A DNA stretch of 64,000 nt from JAJNBA01 sp963842295 (lineage in GTDB: Bacteria; Actinomycetota; UBA4738; HRBIN12): NCBI GenBank assembly GCA_963842295.1, contig CAWJFY010000011.1, positions 1 to 64,000 on the forward strand. The letters are read 5' to 3'. Made by a program: the position numbers and the translations under genes. The notes under the pieces are model-generated. The model did not search any database. It saw nothing but the letters and a program-made list of their open reading frames with translations, and was not told where the DNA came from. Below, piece after piece: positions 25,758 through 34,560 of the stretch (the first letter of the stretch is position 1; each line of letters starts with the position of its first letter).

Positions 25758-25829
25758 CGAGCAGAGACCCTGTGGCGCCGGAGGGCATTCCCGCGGAAGA
25801 GACCCGGTTTGCCGCGCTCTTTTTGCTCG

Positions 25830-25865
25830 ACGTAACTTACGTTATCGCGCTAACGTAAGTTACGT
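25830..25865 (+). promoter_or_regulatory. Twin palindromic operators overlapping the PadR start codon
   Basis: Two perfect 13-base palindromes, ACGTAA-C-TTACGT (25830-25842) and ACGTAA-G-TTACGT (25853-25865), centres 23 bases apart, are themselves arranged as a larger inverted repeat with 15-base arms and a TCGCGC spacer. The second reaches into the GTG start codon (25864). No ribosome-binding sequence fits, so the transcript is probably leaderless and the sites probably bind the PadR product (autorepression). Confidence 0.75.
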
Positions 25866-26331
25866 GAGCAGGATCTTCGGTCGCGGGGAGTTGAAGGAGG
25901 CTGTCCTGCTCGTGCTCGACTTGTTGGGCGAGGCGCACGGGTACGCGATCATGGCCGAGCTCAAGGACCGGGTCGGCGGCGGCTGGAAGCCGAGCCCGGG
26001 CGCGATCTACCCCGCCCTGCTTGCGCTCGCCGAGACGGGTCATGTTCGGGCGAAGAACCACGACGGCCACCGCGTCTACTCCCTCGCCAAGGAAGGTCGA
26101 CGCGTCGCGGCGACTCAGCGCTCGAGCTCGAGATGGGCATCGCTGACCGCCCGGGCCGAGGAGGGAGAGGATCGGGTCTCCGTCGGCTCGCTCCTCGACA
26201 CGTTCGCCGAGGCGTCCACGTTGCGCCGGCGGCTCGCCCATACGGAGCAACGAGGCCGGATCGAGGCGATCCTCGCGCGCGCGAGCGCGGAGATCGAAGG
26301 CACGCTCGAGGAAGGAGAGAACGATGGATGA
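25864..26331 (+). CDS. PadR-family transcriptional regulator
   Basis: 155 residues. GELKEAVLLVLDLLGEAHGY, AIMAELKDRVGGGWKPSPGA and IYPALLALAETGHVRAKNHD form the PadR winged helix; the C-terminal half (EASTLRRRLAHTEQRGRIEA) is the dimerisation coil. PadR proteins repress linked detoxification or membrane genes and release on ligand binding. It overlaps the following 2TM gene by 8 bases, so they form an operon under the twin operators just upstream. Confidence 0.9.
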   Translation: MSRIFGRGELKEAVLLVLDLLGEAHGYAIMAELKDRVGGGWKPSPGAIYPALLALAETGHVRAKNHDGHRVYSLAKEGRRVAATQRSSSRWASLTARAEEGEDRVSVGSLLDTFAEASTLRRRLAHTEQRGRIEAILARASAEIEGTLEEGENDG

Positions 26332-26626
26332 GTTCGCCGAGATGGCCGCACGCGAGCGAGAGGCGACGCGGATCGCGAGGCGTCAATGGTTCTGGCTCCA
26401 CGCCGCAGTCTTCGTCCCGATTCAGGTGATCCTATTCGTCCTCTGGAGCGCGACGGACGCGCACTTCCCCTGGTTCGCCTTCCCGCTCCTGTGCTGGGGG
26501 ATGATCCTCGCGGTGCACGGGGTCTACGCCTTCGTCATGAAAACTCCGGAGGAGATCATGATCGAGCATGAGCTTGGCTTCGCCCTGATCGCTCCCGATA
26601 CCGCTCGGCGGGAGCGACCGGCGTGA
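26324..26626 (+). CDS. 2TM-domain membrane protein
   Basis: 100 residues: an N-terminal amphipathic EREATRIARRQ, two hydrophobic helices (FWLHAAVFVPIQVILFVLW and WFAFPLLCWGMILAVHGVYA) and an acidic-basic tail. This is the 2TM family usually found beside PadR or histidine-kinase genes. Function unknown; it is likely the regulated membrane partner of PadR. GGAAGGAGAGAACG precedes the ATG. Confidence 0.85.
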   Translation: MDEFAEMAAREREATRIARRQWFWLHAAVFVPIQVILFVLWSATDAHFPWFAFPLLCWGMILAVHGVYAFVMKTPEEIMIEHELGFALIAPDTARRERPA

Positions 26627-26656
26627 GCCGACGGTGTCGTCTACGCTCATCACCCG

Positions 26657-28276
26657 ATGGACGAGGCGTTCACCGCCGAGATGGCGGCAGGCTACGGCTT
26701 CGACGAGCCGTGCGTGATCCTCGGGCGACCGATGAAGGACGGCGAGCTCGACACGGGCGCGACGGTGCAGCTCCCCCTCTCGATGATGAACCGCCACGGG
26801 CTCGTCGCCGGCGCGACCGGCACCGGCAAGACGAAGACCCTGCAGATCATGGCCGGCCAGCTGTCGGCCGCCGGCGTGCCCGTCTTCATCTCCGATATCA
26901 AGGGTGACGTCACGGGGCTCTCGCGTCCCGGCGACGCGACGTCCGAGCCGGTCCGCGAGCGATCCGAGCAGCTGGGGATCCCCTACGAGCCGCAGGCGCA
27001 CCCGGTCGAGCTGTTGTCGCTCTCCGCAGCCCTCGGCGCGCCGGTGCGCGCGACCGTCTCGTCGTTCGGCCCGCTCCTCCTCGGCAAGGTCCTCGACCTG
27101 AACAAGACGCAGGTCTCGGTCCTCACGCTCGTGTTCACGTATTGCGACGACCAGCGGCTGCCGCTGCTCGACCTCACCGACCTCCGCACCACCTTGAAGT
27201 TCCTCTCCTCCGACGAGGGCGCGCCGGCCCTCGAGGAGTACGGCGGGTTCTCGAAGGCGACGATCGGTGTCCTGCTCCGCTCGATCGTCGAGCTCGAGGC
27301 CGCCGGCGCCGAGGCGTTCTTCGGGGAGCCGGAGTTCGACGTCCAGGATCTGCTGCGCACGACAGAGGACGGGCGCGGCGTGATCTCGCTGCTCGAGATC
27401 GCCGACGTGATGGACCGCCCCCGACTCTTCTCGACGTTCATGCTGTGGATGCTCGCGCAGCTGTACGCGACGCTGCCCGAGGTCGGTGATCTCCCGAAGC
27501 CGAAGCTCGCGTTCTTCTTCGACGAGGCGCATCTGTTGTTCGACGACGCCAGCGAGGCGTTGATGGATCAGATCGAGCTCACGGCGCGGCTGATCCGCTC
27601 GAAGGGCGTCGGCGTGTACTTCGTGACGCAGTCGCCGACCGACGTGCCGTCGTCCGTGCTGTCGCAGCTCGGCAACCGGGTGCAGCATGCCCTGCGCGCC
27701 TTCACGCCCGACGACGCCGAGAACCTTCGCAAGACCGTGAAGACGTTCCCGATCACGGACCACTACGACGTCGGGGAAACCCTCACCTCCCTCGGGATCG
27801 GTGAGGCCTTCGTCACGGTGCTGACGCCGAAAGGGGTGCCGACGCCGCTCGCGGCGACGCGGCTCGTGCCGCCCGATTCGTTGATGGACGCGGTGGACGA
27901 AGCGACCCGCGCCGAGCTGATCACCGCGGGGGCGCTCCGCGAACGGTACGCGACCCCGGTCGATCGGGAGAGCGCGCACGAGATCCTCACCGGCAAGCTG
28001 CACGGGGCCGCGGAGACGGCGACCACGTCGCCGCCACCCCTCCCGCCACCGCCATCCGCACCTGAGCCGCCGGAACGACCGGGAGGTGGCCGAGCCGGCG
28101 CCGGAACGAAGACGAGAAACCGGCCGAAGACAGGCCCGAAGGCGAAGAAGTCAGAGGAGTCGCTCGGTGATCAGGCGAAGGACATCGGGATCGGGCTCGC
28201 GAAGGATCTGTTCACCACAGCCGATGGGCGTCGGACGTTGCGCACGGTGTTCGGCACGCTCCTCGGCAAGAAGTAG
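26657..28276 (+). CDS. HerA-like ATPase (DUF853)
   Basis: 539 residues. Walker A GLVAGATGTGKTKTLQIMAG, ISDIKGDVTGLSRPG (the DUF853 box) and Walker B KLAFFFDEAHLLFDD, with a sensor-like GVGVYFVTQSPTDVPSSVLS and RVQHALRAFTPDDAENLRK. A Pro-rich then basic tail (after about residue 455) ends in a DUF853-type helix. HerA-like FtsK/VirB4 motors form hexameric DNA pumps; for DUF853 the role is not established. No NurA nuclease gene is adjacent, so it is not an obvious defence or repair pair. Confidence 0.85.
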   Translation: MDEAFTAEMAAGYGFDEPCVILGRPMKDGELDTGATVQLPLSMMNRHGLVAGATGTGKTKTLQIMAGQLSAAGVPVFISDIKGDVTGLSRPGDATSEPVRERSEQLGIPYEPQAHPVELLSLSAALGAPVRATVSSFGPLLLGKVLDLNKTQVSVLTLVFTYCDDQRLPLLDLTDLRTTLKFLSSDEGAPALEEYGGFSKATIGVLLRSIVELEAAGAEAFFGEPEFDVQDLLRTTEDGRGVISLLEIADVMDRPRLFSTFMLWMLAQLYATLPEVGDLPKPKLAFFFDEAHLLFDDASEALMDQIELTARLIRSKGVGVYFVTQSPTDVPSSVLSQLGNRVQHALRAFTPDDAENLRKTVKTFPITDHYDVGETLTSLGIGEAFVTVLTPKGVPTPLAATRLVPPDSLMDAVDEATRAELITAGALRERYATPVDRESAHEILTGKLHGAAETATTSPPPLPPPPSAPEPPERPGGGRAGAGTKTRNRPKTGPKAKKSEESLGDQAKDIGIGLAKDLFTTADGRRTLRTVFGTLLGKK

Positions 28277-28282
28277 CGCGCG

Positions 28283-31200
28283 ATGACGGCGTGTTCCAGT
28301 TGCGGAGCCGCCAACGCGGCCGACGCGAAGTTCTGCTCGAACTGCGGCTCCGCGCTTCCCGCGGCCTCCCCCGCCGACGAGGTCCGGAAGACCGTCACGA
28401 TCCTCTTCTGCGACGTGACCGGGTCGACCCAGCTCGGGGAGCAGCTCGACCCCGAATCCCTCCGGAAGGTGATGGCGCGGTACTTCGACGCGATGCGCGC
28501 GGAGATCGAGCTTCACGGGGGAACCGTCGAGAAGTTCATCGGCGACGCGGTCATGGCCGTGTTCGGGATCCCGACCCTGCACGAGGACGACGCGCTCAGG
28601 GCCGTTCGAACGGCCGACGGCATGCGCGAGAGCCTCGAGACGCTGAACAAGGACCTGGAGCGCGACTTCGGTGTACGGCTGGTGTCACGGATCGGCGTGA
28701 ACACCGGCGAGGTCCTCGTGGGACCGGGGTCGACCGATTTCGGCCGCGTGACCGGAGACGCGGTCAACACCGCGGCTCGCCTGGAGACGGCCGCGCAGCC
28801 GGGTGAGGTCCTGATCGGCGCCGACACCTACCGGCTCGTCCGCGACGCGGTGGACGTCGAGTCGGTCGAACCCCGCACCCTGAAAGGCAAGGCGGAGCCG
28901 GTCGAGTGCTATCGATTGGTCGGCGTCCTCGCGGGAACGGCGGCGCCGCCGCGAGCGTTCACGTCGCCGATCGTCGGCCGGGAGCGCGAGCTCGAAGACC
29001 TCGAGCGTGCGTTCGAGCGTTCGGTCCAGGACCGTACGTGCCTGCTGTTCACCGTCCTCGGCGCCGCCGGTGCCGGGAAGTCGCGCCTCGTCGAGGAGTT
29101 CCTGGGTCGCGTCGGCGGGTCCGCGCAGGTCCTCGTCGGCCGGTGCTTGCCCTACGGGGAAGGGATCACCTACTGGCCCGTGGCCCAGGCGGTGCGAGCC
29201 GCGATGGAGCTCCACGACTTCGACGAACCGGAGGAGGTTCGGTCCCGTCTCAACGGGATCCTCGCCGGGGACGATCACGCGGACGCGATCGCGGCCCGAC
29301 TCTCCGAGGTTCTCGGGATCGCGGAAGGTCACTCGGCCCCGGAGGAAACCGCCTGGGCGATCCGTCGGTTCCTGGAGATCCTCGCGAGCGAGCGGCCGGT
29401 GATCGCGGTGTGGGAGGACGTCCACTGGGCGGAGCCGGCGCTGCTCGATGCGATCGACCACGTCGCGGATTGGGCCAGCGACGCGTCGATCTTGCTCCTG
29501 TGCACGGCGAGGCCCGAGTTCCTCGACTCCCGACCGGCCTGGGGAGCCGGCAAGCAACGAGCATCCGCGCTGACGCTCCCTCCACTCCCTGCGGATGCGT
29601 CGACCCTCCTGATCGCCAACCTCCTGGGGGGCGGGCAGCTGCCCGCCGATGCCGCCGATCGGGTCGCCGAGGCAGGCGGCGGGAACCCGCTGTTCGTCGA
29701 GCAGATGGTGTCGATGCTGATCGACGACGGGCTCGTCGTTCGCGACGACGGTGGGTGGACGCCGGTCGGGGATCTCTCCTCGATCGCCGTCCCGCCCTCC
29801 GTCGCGGCGTTGCTGGCCGCCAGGCTGGAGCGGTTGAGCGACGACGAACGGCGAGCGATCGGATCCGCCTCGGTGATCGGCAAGATCTTCTACCTCGGCG
29901 CGGCCCGGGATCTCCTCCCAGAACCGGACCGCGCGAACGTGGGCTCGCTCGTGCGCTCGCTCGTGCGCAAGGAGCTCGTCCGCGCGACACGATCGACGAT
30001 CCCCGGCGAGGACGCGTTCGAGTTCCGGCACATCCTTATCCGCGATGCCGCGTACGCCGCGATCCCCAAGGAGCGCCGCGCCGAGCAACACCGTCGGTTC
30101 GCCGACTGGTGCGTTCGGATCGCCGGGGAGCGGATCGAGGAGCTGGAGGAGATCGTCGGATACCACCTCGAGCAGGCCTTCCGCAATCGTGAGGCCATCG
30201 GCGCCCTCGACGAGGACGCGCGCGCGCTGGCGATCGCGGCGTCGGCCAGGCTCGAGTCGGCGGGCATGCGAGCGTTCGACCGCCCGGACATGTCGGCAGC
30301 TGCGAACCTCTTGCGCCGGGCGGAGACCCTGCTCCCGCCGGACGACCCGGGTCGTGTGGTCATCCTGACCACGCTGGCCTCTGCCCTGTTCGACACCGGA
30401 CGACTCGACGAGGCACGGGGCGCTATCGGCGAGGCGGAAGCGCGGGCAGCCGTCGTCGGCGATCCCGTGGCGGTCGAACAGGCCACGATCGCGCGCTGGT
30501 GGTTCATCGAACGAGGTGTCGAGCAGCACGAACAGATGAGGACCGACGCGAGCAGGGCGATCGCGGTGTTCGAGGCGGCCGGCGACCAGCGCGGACTCGT
30601 CCGGGCGTGGAACCTCCTCACGAGCATCGAGTGGGTGCTAGGACATGGGGGGGCGCAGCTCGACGCGGTGGAGCGCGCCTTGGAACACGCCCGGGGCGGA
30701 ACCGCCCGCTACGAGGAGCACGAGGCTCTCGGCAACCTCACCGCGGCGCTCGTCAGGGGGCCCACCCCCGTCTCCGAGGGAATCGCCCGCGCCGAGCGGA
30801 CGATCGAGGCGTACTCGGGGAGCCGAGAGGTCGACGCGCTCATGTGCCATGCGCTCGCGCACCTCCGCGCTCGGCTCGGCGAGTTCGACGCCGCGCGTGA
30901 GGTGATGGACCGGTACCGGTCCTTCTATAGGGATACCGGTCAGACGTTGTCCTACCTCCGCTCCGTCGAGGTCGCATTCGACCTCGAGATGCTCGCGGGC
31001 GAGGCGGAGCAGGCCTGTGACGTCGTCGAGTTGGCGTGGCGGTCGCTCAGCGATCTCGGCGACTCCTGGCCGTACCTCGCGGCGTTCCTGGCGCAGGGCC
31101 GCTACGCGGTGGGGAGGTACGAGGACGCCCGAGAGCCTGCGGCGTTCGCTGCCGAGCATGGCGACGAGGTCGAGGGATCGCTGGCACTTGGGGTGCTCGC

Positions 31201-31456
31201 GAAGCTCGCGGCGAGATCGGGAGACGCCGCGACCGCCCTGGAGACCATCGCCGAGGCCGTCGCCCGAGTGGATCGGACCGATTTCCTGTTCGACCGGGGC
31301 ACGGTGCACACGGATCGGGGCGAGACGCTCCGCCTCCTCGGCCGGGAAGACGAGGCGCGGTCGGCCTTCGACGAGGCGATCGGGCTGTTCGATCAGAAGG
31401 GCGACCGCGTCTCCGCGGAGCGGGTCCGCCGCCTCCGCGCCGAGCCGATGCGGTAG
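28283..31456 (+). CDS. Zinc-ribbon / class III cyclase / STAND ATPase / TPR protein
   Basis: 1057 residues. Order: zinc ribbon (Cys 4, 7, 18, 21), class III cyclase (about 34-215: ILFCDVTGSTQLGEQ, VEKFIGDAVMAVFG and TGDAVNTAARLE), an ATPase (Walker A LGAAGAGKSRLVEEF near 265; Walker B-like VIAVWEDVHWAEPALLDAID), a winged-helix-like segment and a long TPR-like helical array to the C-terminus. Such proteins are large cytosolic sensors that couple peptide or protein binding to cyclic nucleotide synthesis. The start is 6 bases after the HerA-like gene, so they share a transcript. Confidence 0.9.
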   Translation: MTACSSCGAANAADAKFCSNCGSALPAASPADEVRKTVTILFCDVTGSTQLGEQLDPESLRKVMARYFDAMRAEIELHGGTVEKFIGDAVMAVFGIPTLHEDDALRAVRTADGMRESLETLNKDLERDFGVRLVSRIGVNTGEVLVGPGSTDFGRVTGDAVNTAARLETAAQPGEVLIGADTYRLVRDAVDVESVEPRTLKGKAEPVECYRLVGVLAGTAAPPRAFTSPIVGRERELEDLERAFERSVQDRTCLLFTVLGAAGAGKSRLVEEFLGRVGGSAQVLVGRCLPYGEGITYWPVAQAVRAAMELHDFDEPEEVRSRLNGILAGDDHADAIAARLSEVLGIAEGHSAPEETAWAIRRFLEILASERPVIAVWEDVHWAEPALLDAIDHVADWASDASILLLCTARPEFLDSRPAWGAGKQRASALTLPPLPADASTLLIANLLGGGQLPADAADRVAEAGGGNPLFVEQMVSMLIDDGLVVRDDGGWTPVGDLSSIAVPPSVAALLAARLERLSDDERRAIGSASVIGKIFYLGAARDLLPEPDRANVGSLVRSLVRKELVRATRSTIPGEDAFEFRHILIRDAAYAAIPKERRAEQHRRFADWCVRIAGERIEELEEIVGYHLEQAFRNREAIGALDEDARALAIAASARLESAGMRAFDRPDMSAAANLLRRAETLLPPDDPGRVVILTTLASALFDTGRLDEARGAIGEAEARAAVVGDPVAVEQATIARWWFIERGVEQHEQMRTDASRAIAVFEAAGDQRGLVRAWNLLTSIEWVLGHGGAQLDAVERALEHARGGTARYEEHEALGNLTAALVRGPTPVSEGIARAERTIEAYSGSREVDALMCHALAHLRARLGEFDAAREVMDRYRSFYRDTGQTLSYLRSVEVAFDLEMLAGEAEQACDVVELAWRSLSDLGDSWPYLAAFLAQGRYAVGRYEDAREPAAFAAEHGDEVEGSLALGVLAKLAARSGDAATALETIAEAVARVDRTDFLFDRGTVHTDRGETLRLLGREDEARSAFDEAIGLFDQKGDRVSAERVRRLRAEPMR

Positions 31457-31480
31457 CGTCCTTCGGCTCTCTCACGTGCC

Positions 31481-32101
31481 TCACGTCGACGTGGCCGTTG
31501 CGTACTGCGGCCGCCCGGTGGGCCGGTAGACCTGGATCGTCACTCCGCTGGGGGTGACCGCCTGCGATCCGACCAGCTCGAGCGCGATGTCCGGGCCGTT
31601 GTCGGGGAACAGCCGCGTGCCCTGGCCGACGACCACGGGGACGGTGAGCAGGTTGATCTCGTCGACGAGGTCGTTGTCGAGCAGCCACCGGACCAGGACG
31701 CCGCTGCCGTGCACCTCCAGCTCGCCTCCCGCCTCGGCCTTCAGCTCGCGGATGGCAGCCGCGACGTCACCGGAGAGGACGGTCGTGTTCGCCCATTTCG
31801 GGTCGAAGGGTGTGGTCGTTGCCACGTACTTGGGCTTCGTGTTCAACGCCGTCCAGATCGGGCTGTCGCCCGGATCGTCCCACGTTCCCCAGGAGGCGGC
31901 GAAGATCTCGTAGGTGCGCCGGCCGAACAGGAACGCGTCGGCGCGCCCATAGACCTCGTTCAGGAACCCCATGGACTCGTTGTCGGCGTACGGCGTGACC
32001 CATCCGCCGCGCTCGAACCCGCCCCTGCGGTCCTCGTCCGGGCCGCCGAGCCCCTGCATCACTCCGTCGACCGTGAGCATCGTGGTGGTCGTCAGCTTCA
32101 T
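31481..32101 (-). CDS. RibD C-terminal/dihydrofolate-reductase-like protein
   Basis: 206 residues: LTTTTMLTVDGVMQGLGGPD, FLFGRRTYEIFAASWGTWDD, KYVATTTPFDPKWANTTVLS and ELEVHGSGVLVRWLLDNDLV, VVVGQGTRLFPD. This is the RibD_C fold (DHFR-like, NADPH binding). In small soil-bacterial members the substrate is unknown. It lies 63 bases after the next RibD-C gene of the same strand and downstream of an ArsR/SRPBCC pair, a common cluster. Confidence 0.9.
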   Translation of the reverse strand: MKLTTTTMLTVDGVMQGLGGPDEDRRGGFERGGWVTPYADNESMGFLNEVYGRADAFLFGRRTYEIFAASWGTWDDPGDSPIWTALNTKPKYVATTTPFDPKWANTTVLSGDVAAAIRELKAEAGGELEVHGSGVLVRWLLDNDLVDEINLLTVPVVVGQGTRLFPDNGPDIALELVGSQAVTPSGVTIQVYRPTGRPQYATATST

Positions 32102-32164
32102 GATCCCGGTTCCTTTCTCGTTGGTCGGTCGTCGTTCGAACGGACCTGGCGCACCGATCCAGGT

Positions 32165-32752
32165 CTACTCCGGCCAGTCGCCGACGCCGGGCGGCCCGTC
32201 GAGCACGGTGGGGACGTACTCGAGCAACTGGAGCCGACCGTCGAACGTGCGGCTCTCGACCAGGTCGAGGTCGATGTCGGGATATCCGTCGAAGATGCGT
32301 TCCTTGCCGGTGGCGCCGGTGATGACAGGGAAGACGACCACGCGGAAGCGATCCACCGCGCCGGCCTGGAGCAGCGACCGGCACACGCTGAGGCTGCCGA
32401 TCGTGCGCAGGGGTCGCGGGTCGCTCCGCTTCATCTCCTTGACCGCCTCGACGGCGTCGCCGTCGACCAACTCGGTGTTGGCCCACGAGAGTGGCGGCTC
32501 CAAGGTGGACGAGAACACCACCTTGGGCAGCGCCGTCAAGGCTGCGAGTCCGGTCTCGTCAGGCATCTCGGCGGCGAACCCGGACATCAGCCGGTACGTC
32601 GTCGCACCCATGAGGGCGAGGTGCTCGTTCTCCGCTTCCTCCCCGATCCAGGCGAGATACTCCGGCCCCTCCTTCCCCCAGTAGCCGGGCCAGCCGTCCG
32701 CAGACGCGTACCCATCGAGGGAGATGATGAAGTCCACCATGAGGCTTGCCAT
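32165..32752 (-). CDS. RibD C-terminal/dihydrofolate-reductase-like protein
   Basis: 195 residues: MVDFIISLDGYASADGWPGY, LALMGATTYRLMSGFAAEMP, PKVVFSSTLEPPLSWANTEL and RTIGSLSVCRSLLQAGAVDR. Same NADPH-dependent RibD_C fold as its neighbour but clearly a different subgroup. It follows the SRPBCC gene (59 bases gap) on the same strand. Catalytic role is inferred from the fold. Confidence 0.9.
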   Translation of the reverse strand: MASLMVDFIISLDGYASADGWPGYWGKEGPEYLAWIGEEAENEHLALMGATTYRLMSGFAAEMPDETGLAALTALPKVVFSSTLEPPLSWANTELVDGDAVEAVKEMKRSDPRPLRTIGSLSVCRSLLQAGAVDRFRVVVFPVITGATGKERIFDGYPDIDLDLVESRTFDGRLQLLEYVPTVLDGPPGVGDWPE

Positions 32753-32810
32753 GGGTCTCTCCTTCCTTCTCGCGGTGATCTCATCGCTCGGATCGAGAGC
32801 CTTGATCCTC

Positions 32811-33305
32811 TTACTCGTTCTCAGCCAAGATCGCGTCGATCTGGCCGACGGCTTGCGTCATCCCTTCCTCCGTCCCCATGGCGGCGAGCTGCTCCATCGC
32901 CTCCACCGTCGGGAACTCGCTCTCGATCGACATCCGGGTTCTCCCTTCGCCGATCTCCTGGATGCGCACGCGCTCGGTCGTCATAGGGAGCTCGGTGTTC
33001 GGCGAGCCGTCGTCGTTCGCGAAGCCGTCGCGGAAGATCAGCTGACGCGGGGGCTGGACTTCGTCCACCTCCCAGTAGCCGCGCGGCTGATCGCCCTCGG
33101 GGCCGGTCATGTGGTACTCGACCCGGCCGCCGGGGCGAAGGTCGTGTGCATCCACCGTCGCCGGGTACGTGGGCGGCCCCCACCAGCGCTCCAGCTGACG
33201 GGGATCGGCCCAGAGCTCCCAGACGCGCTCCGCCGAGGCATCGAACTCGGCCTCCAGGATCAGCGTTCGCGACTCCGGGTCCTTGCGGACGGCGGTAACG
33301 GTCAT
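32811..33305 (-). CDS. SRPBCC/AHSA1-domain protein
   Basis: 164 residues from ATG 33305. Typical START-like AHSA1 pattern: LILEAEFDASAERVWELWAD, PRQLERWWGPPTYPATVD, GGRVEYHMTGPEGDQPRGYW and EAMEQLAAMGTEEGMTQAVG. These bind hydrophobic ligands in a deep pocket. Its ATG overlaps the stop of the ArsR gene by ATGA, so translation is coupled; ArsR-AHSA1 pairs are a frequent two-gene unit whose ligand is unknown. Confidence 0.9.
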   Translation of the reverse strand: MTVTAVRKDPESRTLILEAEFDASAERVWELWADPRQLERWWGPPTYPATVDAHDLRPGGRVEYHMTGPEGDQPRGYWEVDEVQPPRQLIFRDGFANDDGSPNTELPMTTERVRIQEIGEGRTRMSIESEFPTVEAMEQLAAMGTEEGMTQAVGQIDAILAENE

Positions 33306-33640
33306 CGTTCTGCCTCCCTCGGCGACTCGGTGAGGAGCTGGTCCATTCGCTCGACGCGCGCCCGCCACAGCTCCTCGTAGCGGTCGAGCAGGCGCCGCGC
33401 CACCCGGAGCGCCTCGAGGTTGGTGCGGACGATCTTCCGCCGCCCGATGCGGTGCTTGTGGACGAGGCCGGCCCGCTCGAGGACGGCCACGTGCTTCTGC
33501 ACCGCCGCGAAGCTCATCGGGTAGTGGCCGGCGAGCTCGGCGACGCCCTCCTCCCCGTCGATCGCGCGGCGCACGATGTCACGCCGAGTGGCGTCACCCA
33601 GGGCTCCGAAGACACGGTCGTGGTCGAGGGCGAGCTGCAT
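33302..33640 (-). CDS. ArsR-family transcriptional regulator
   Basis: 112 residues from ATG 33640. The winged helix is RVFGALGDATRRDIVRRAID then VAELAGHYPMSFAAVQKHVA and VLERAGLVHKHRIGRRKIVR. No metal-binding Cys is present, so this is the metal-independent ArsR type linked to SRPBCC genes. The ATG at 33652 lies inside the operator palindrome, so 33640 is preferred. It leads the ArsR-AHSA1-RibD_C run on the minus strand. Confidence 0.9.
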   Translation of the reverse strand: MQLALDHDRVFGALGDATRRDIVRRAIDGEEGVAELAGHYPMSFAAVQKHVAVLERAGLVHKHRIGRRKIVRTNLEALRVARRLLDRYEELWRARVERMDQLLTESPREAER

Positions 33641-33642
33641 GG

Positions 33643-33662
33643 ATACAACCATACGGTTGTAT
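33643..33662 (-). promoter_or_regulatory. ArsR operator abutting the start codon
   Basis: ATACAACC-ATAC-GGTTGTAT, perfect 8-base arms, 20 bases in all, ends 2 bases before the ArsR start codon at 33640. No ribosome-binding sequence lies between, so a leaderless or near-leaderless transcript repressed by its own product is likely. Confidence 0.75.
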
Positions 33663-33697
33663 GTATCTGCCCGTCAATCGGAAGGAGTGGCTGTGGA

Positions 33698-33898
33698 CTA
33701 GGTACCCGCGCTCCCGGCCCCGCCCCGCCGCTTGAACTCGTCACAGGTGCCTTCGGCGTGGATCACCCCGCGCACGTAGCGGCATCCGCCGATCGACAGC
33801 CGCGGGAACATGAACTTGCACTCGTGGCAGCTGAACCTCGGGTTGTCGGCCTTGCGGTAGTTCGCCTCGGCCTTCGACAGGCCCTGCACCTTCGGCAT
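33698..33898 (-). CDS. Small four-Cys protein of unknown function
   Basis: 66 residues from ATG 33898, which has GAAGGAGGCAGCG before it. FSCHECKFMFPRLSIGGCRY then GTCDEF gives four Cys in a C-x2-C-x12-C-x13-C spacing that could hold zinc or an iron-sulfur cluster; the pattern is reminiscent of small ferredoxin-like or HiPIP-like proteins but not diagnostic. It lies alone between the ArsR gene and a membrane protein. Confidence 0.6.
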   Translation of the reverse strand: MPKVQGLSKAEANYRKADNPRFSCHECKFMFPRLSIGGCRYVRGVIHAEGTCDEFKRRGGAGSAGT

Positions 33899-33955
33899 CG
33901 CTGCCTCCTTCGCCAACCCTGCTCGAGGTCTCGATTCCTTACGAGCCTCGCAACC

Positions 33956-34396
33956 CTACCCTGAGGTCGATCCGTCGCGGTCCGGCTGCGTCGTTGGGTC
34001 CTCGGCGCTCCGGGCTCGGCCTCGGTCGCCCAACGTTGCCTCGTACGCAGCCACCGCTTGCCTGAACTGTCGCTTCTTCACCTCCGGGATGACCTGGACG
34101 AACAGGACCACGACGACGCCGGTCCACAGCGCATAGCCGAGCGCGTACACCAGGTCGCCCACCAGCGCGGGCGCGTCAGACGCCGACCCCTTCAGCACGT
34201 AACCGCCTATGTGTGCGGCAAGACCGAGCACGAAGCCGATCGCGAGGGTTCGGTAAAGGATCCCCGGCCCCGTGGCGGATCGACGGAGCTTGGGCAGGTT
34301 CTCTTTGAACCAGGCCTGGACATCGGGATCGTCGAGGTGCAGGTCGGGTTCGTCGGTGGACCCGCGAACGTCTTCCGCTCTTGGTTCTTTGGCCAT
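33956..34396 (-). CDS. Two-helix membrane protein of unknown function
   Basis: 146 residues from ATG 34396, with GGGGAGG eight bases upstream. An acidic N-terminus, then TGPGILYRTLAIGFVLGLAA and ALGYALWTGVVVVLFVQVI as membrane segments and a basic tail KKRQFRQAVAAYEATLGDRG. No family recognised. It is likely a small scaffold or accessory membrane protein. Confidence 0.65.
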   Translation of the reverse strand: MAKEPRAEDVRGSTDEPDLHLDDPDVQAWFKENLPKLRRSATGPGILYRTLAIGFVLGLAAHIGGYVLKGSASDAPALVGDLVYALGYALWTGVVVVLFVQVIPEVKKRQFRQAVAAYEATLGDRGRARSAEDPTTQPDRDGSTSG

Positions 34397-34560
34397 GATC
34401 CGCACCTCCCCGCCACCTACATCGGTCGCGCACCTTCTTGAACGTATCCATCGGGGGATCTCGGTCCAACCGGCACAACCGGCGACGTGACATGGCCAGA
34501 ACGACCGTCAACGTGACGATGGGCAACAGACGACGAGGCGGCGAAGCTCGGCGGCCCGGA

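Noticed and set aside
26657..28276. HerA-NurA or Sir2-HerA defence system
   Set aside because: The HerA-like protein is of the DUF853 type and no nuclease, Sir2 or DUF4297 partner gene is adjacent.
28685..30529. 614-codon open frame opposite the large cyclase-ATPase gene
   Set aside because: Shadow frame without recognisable domains.
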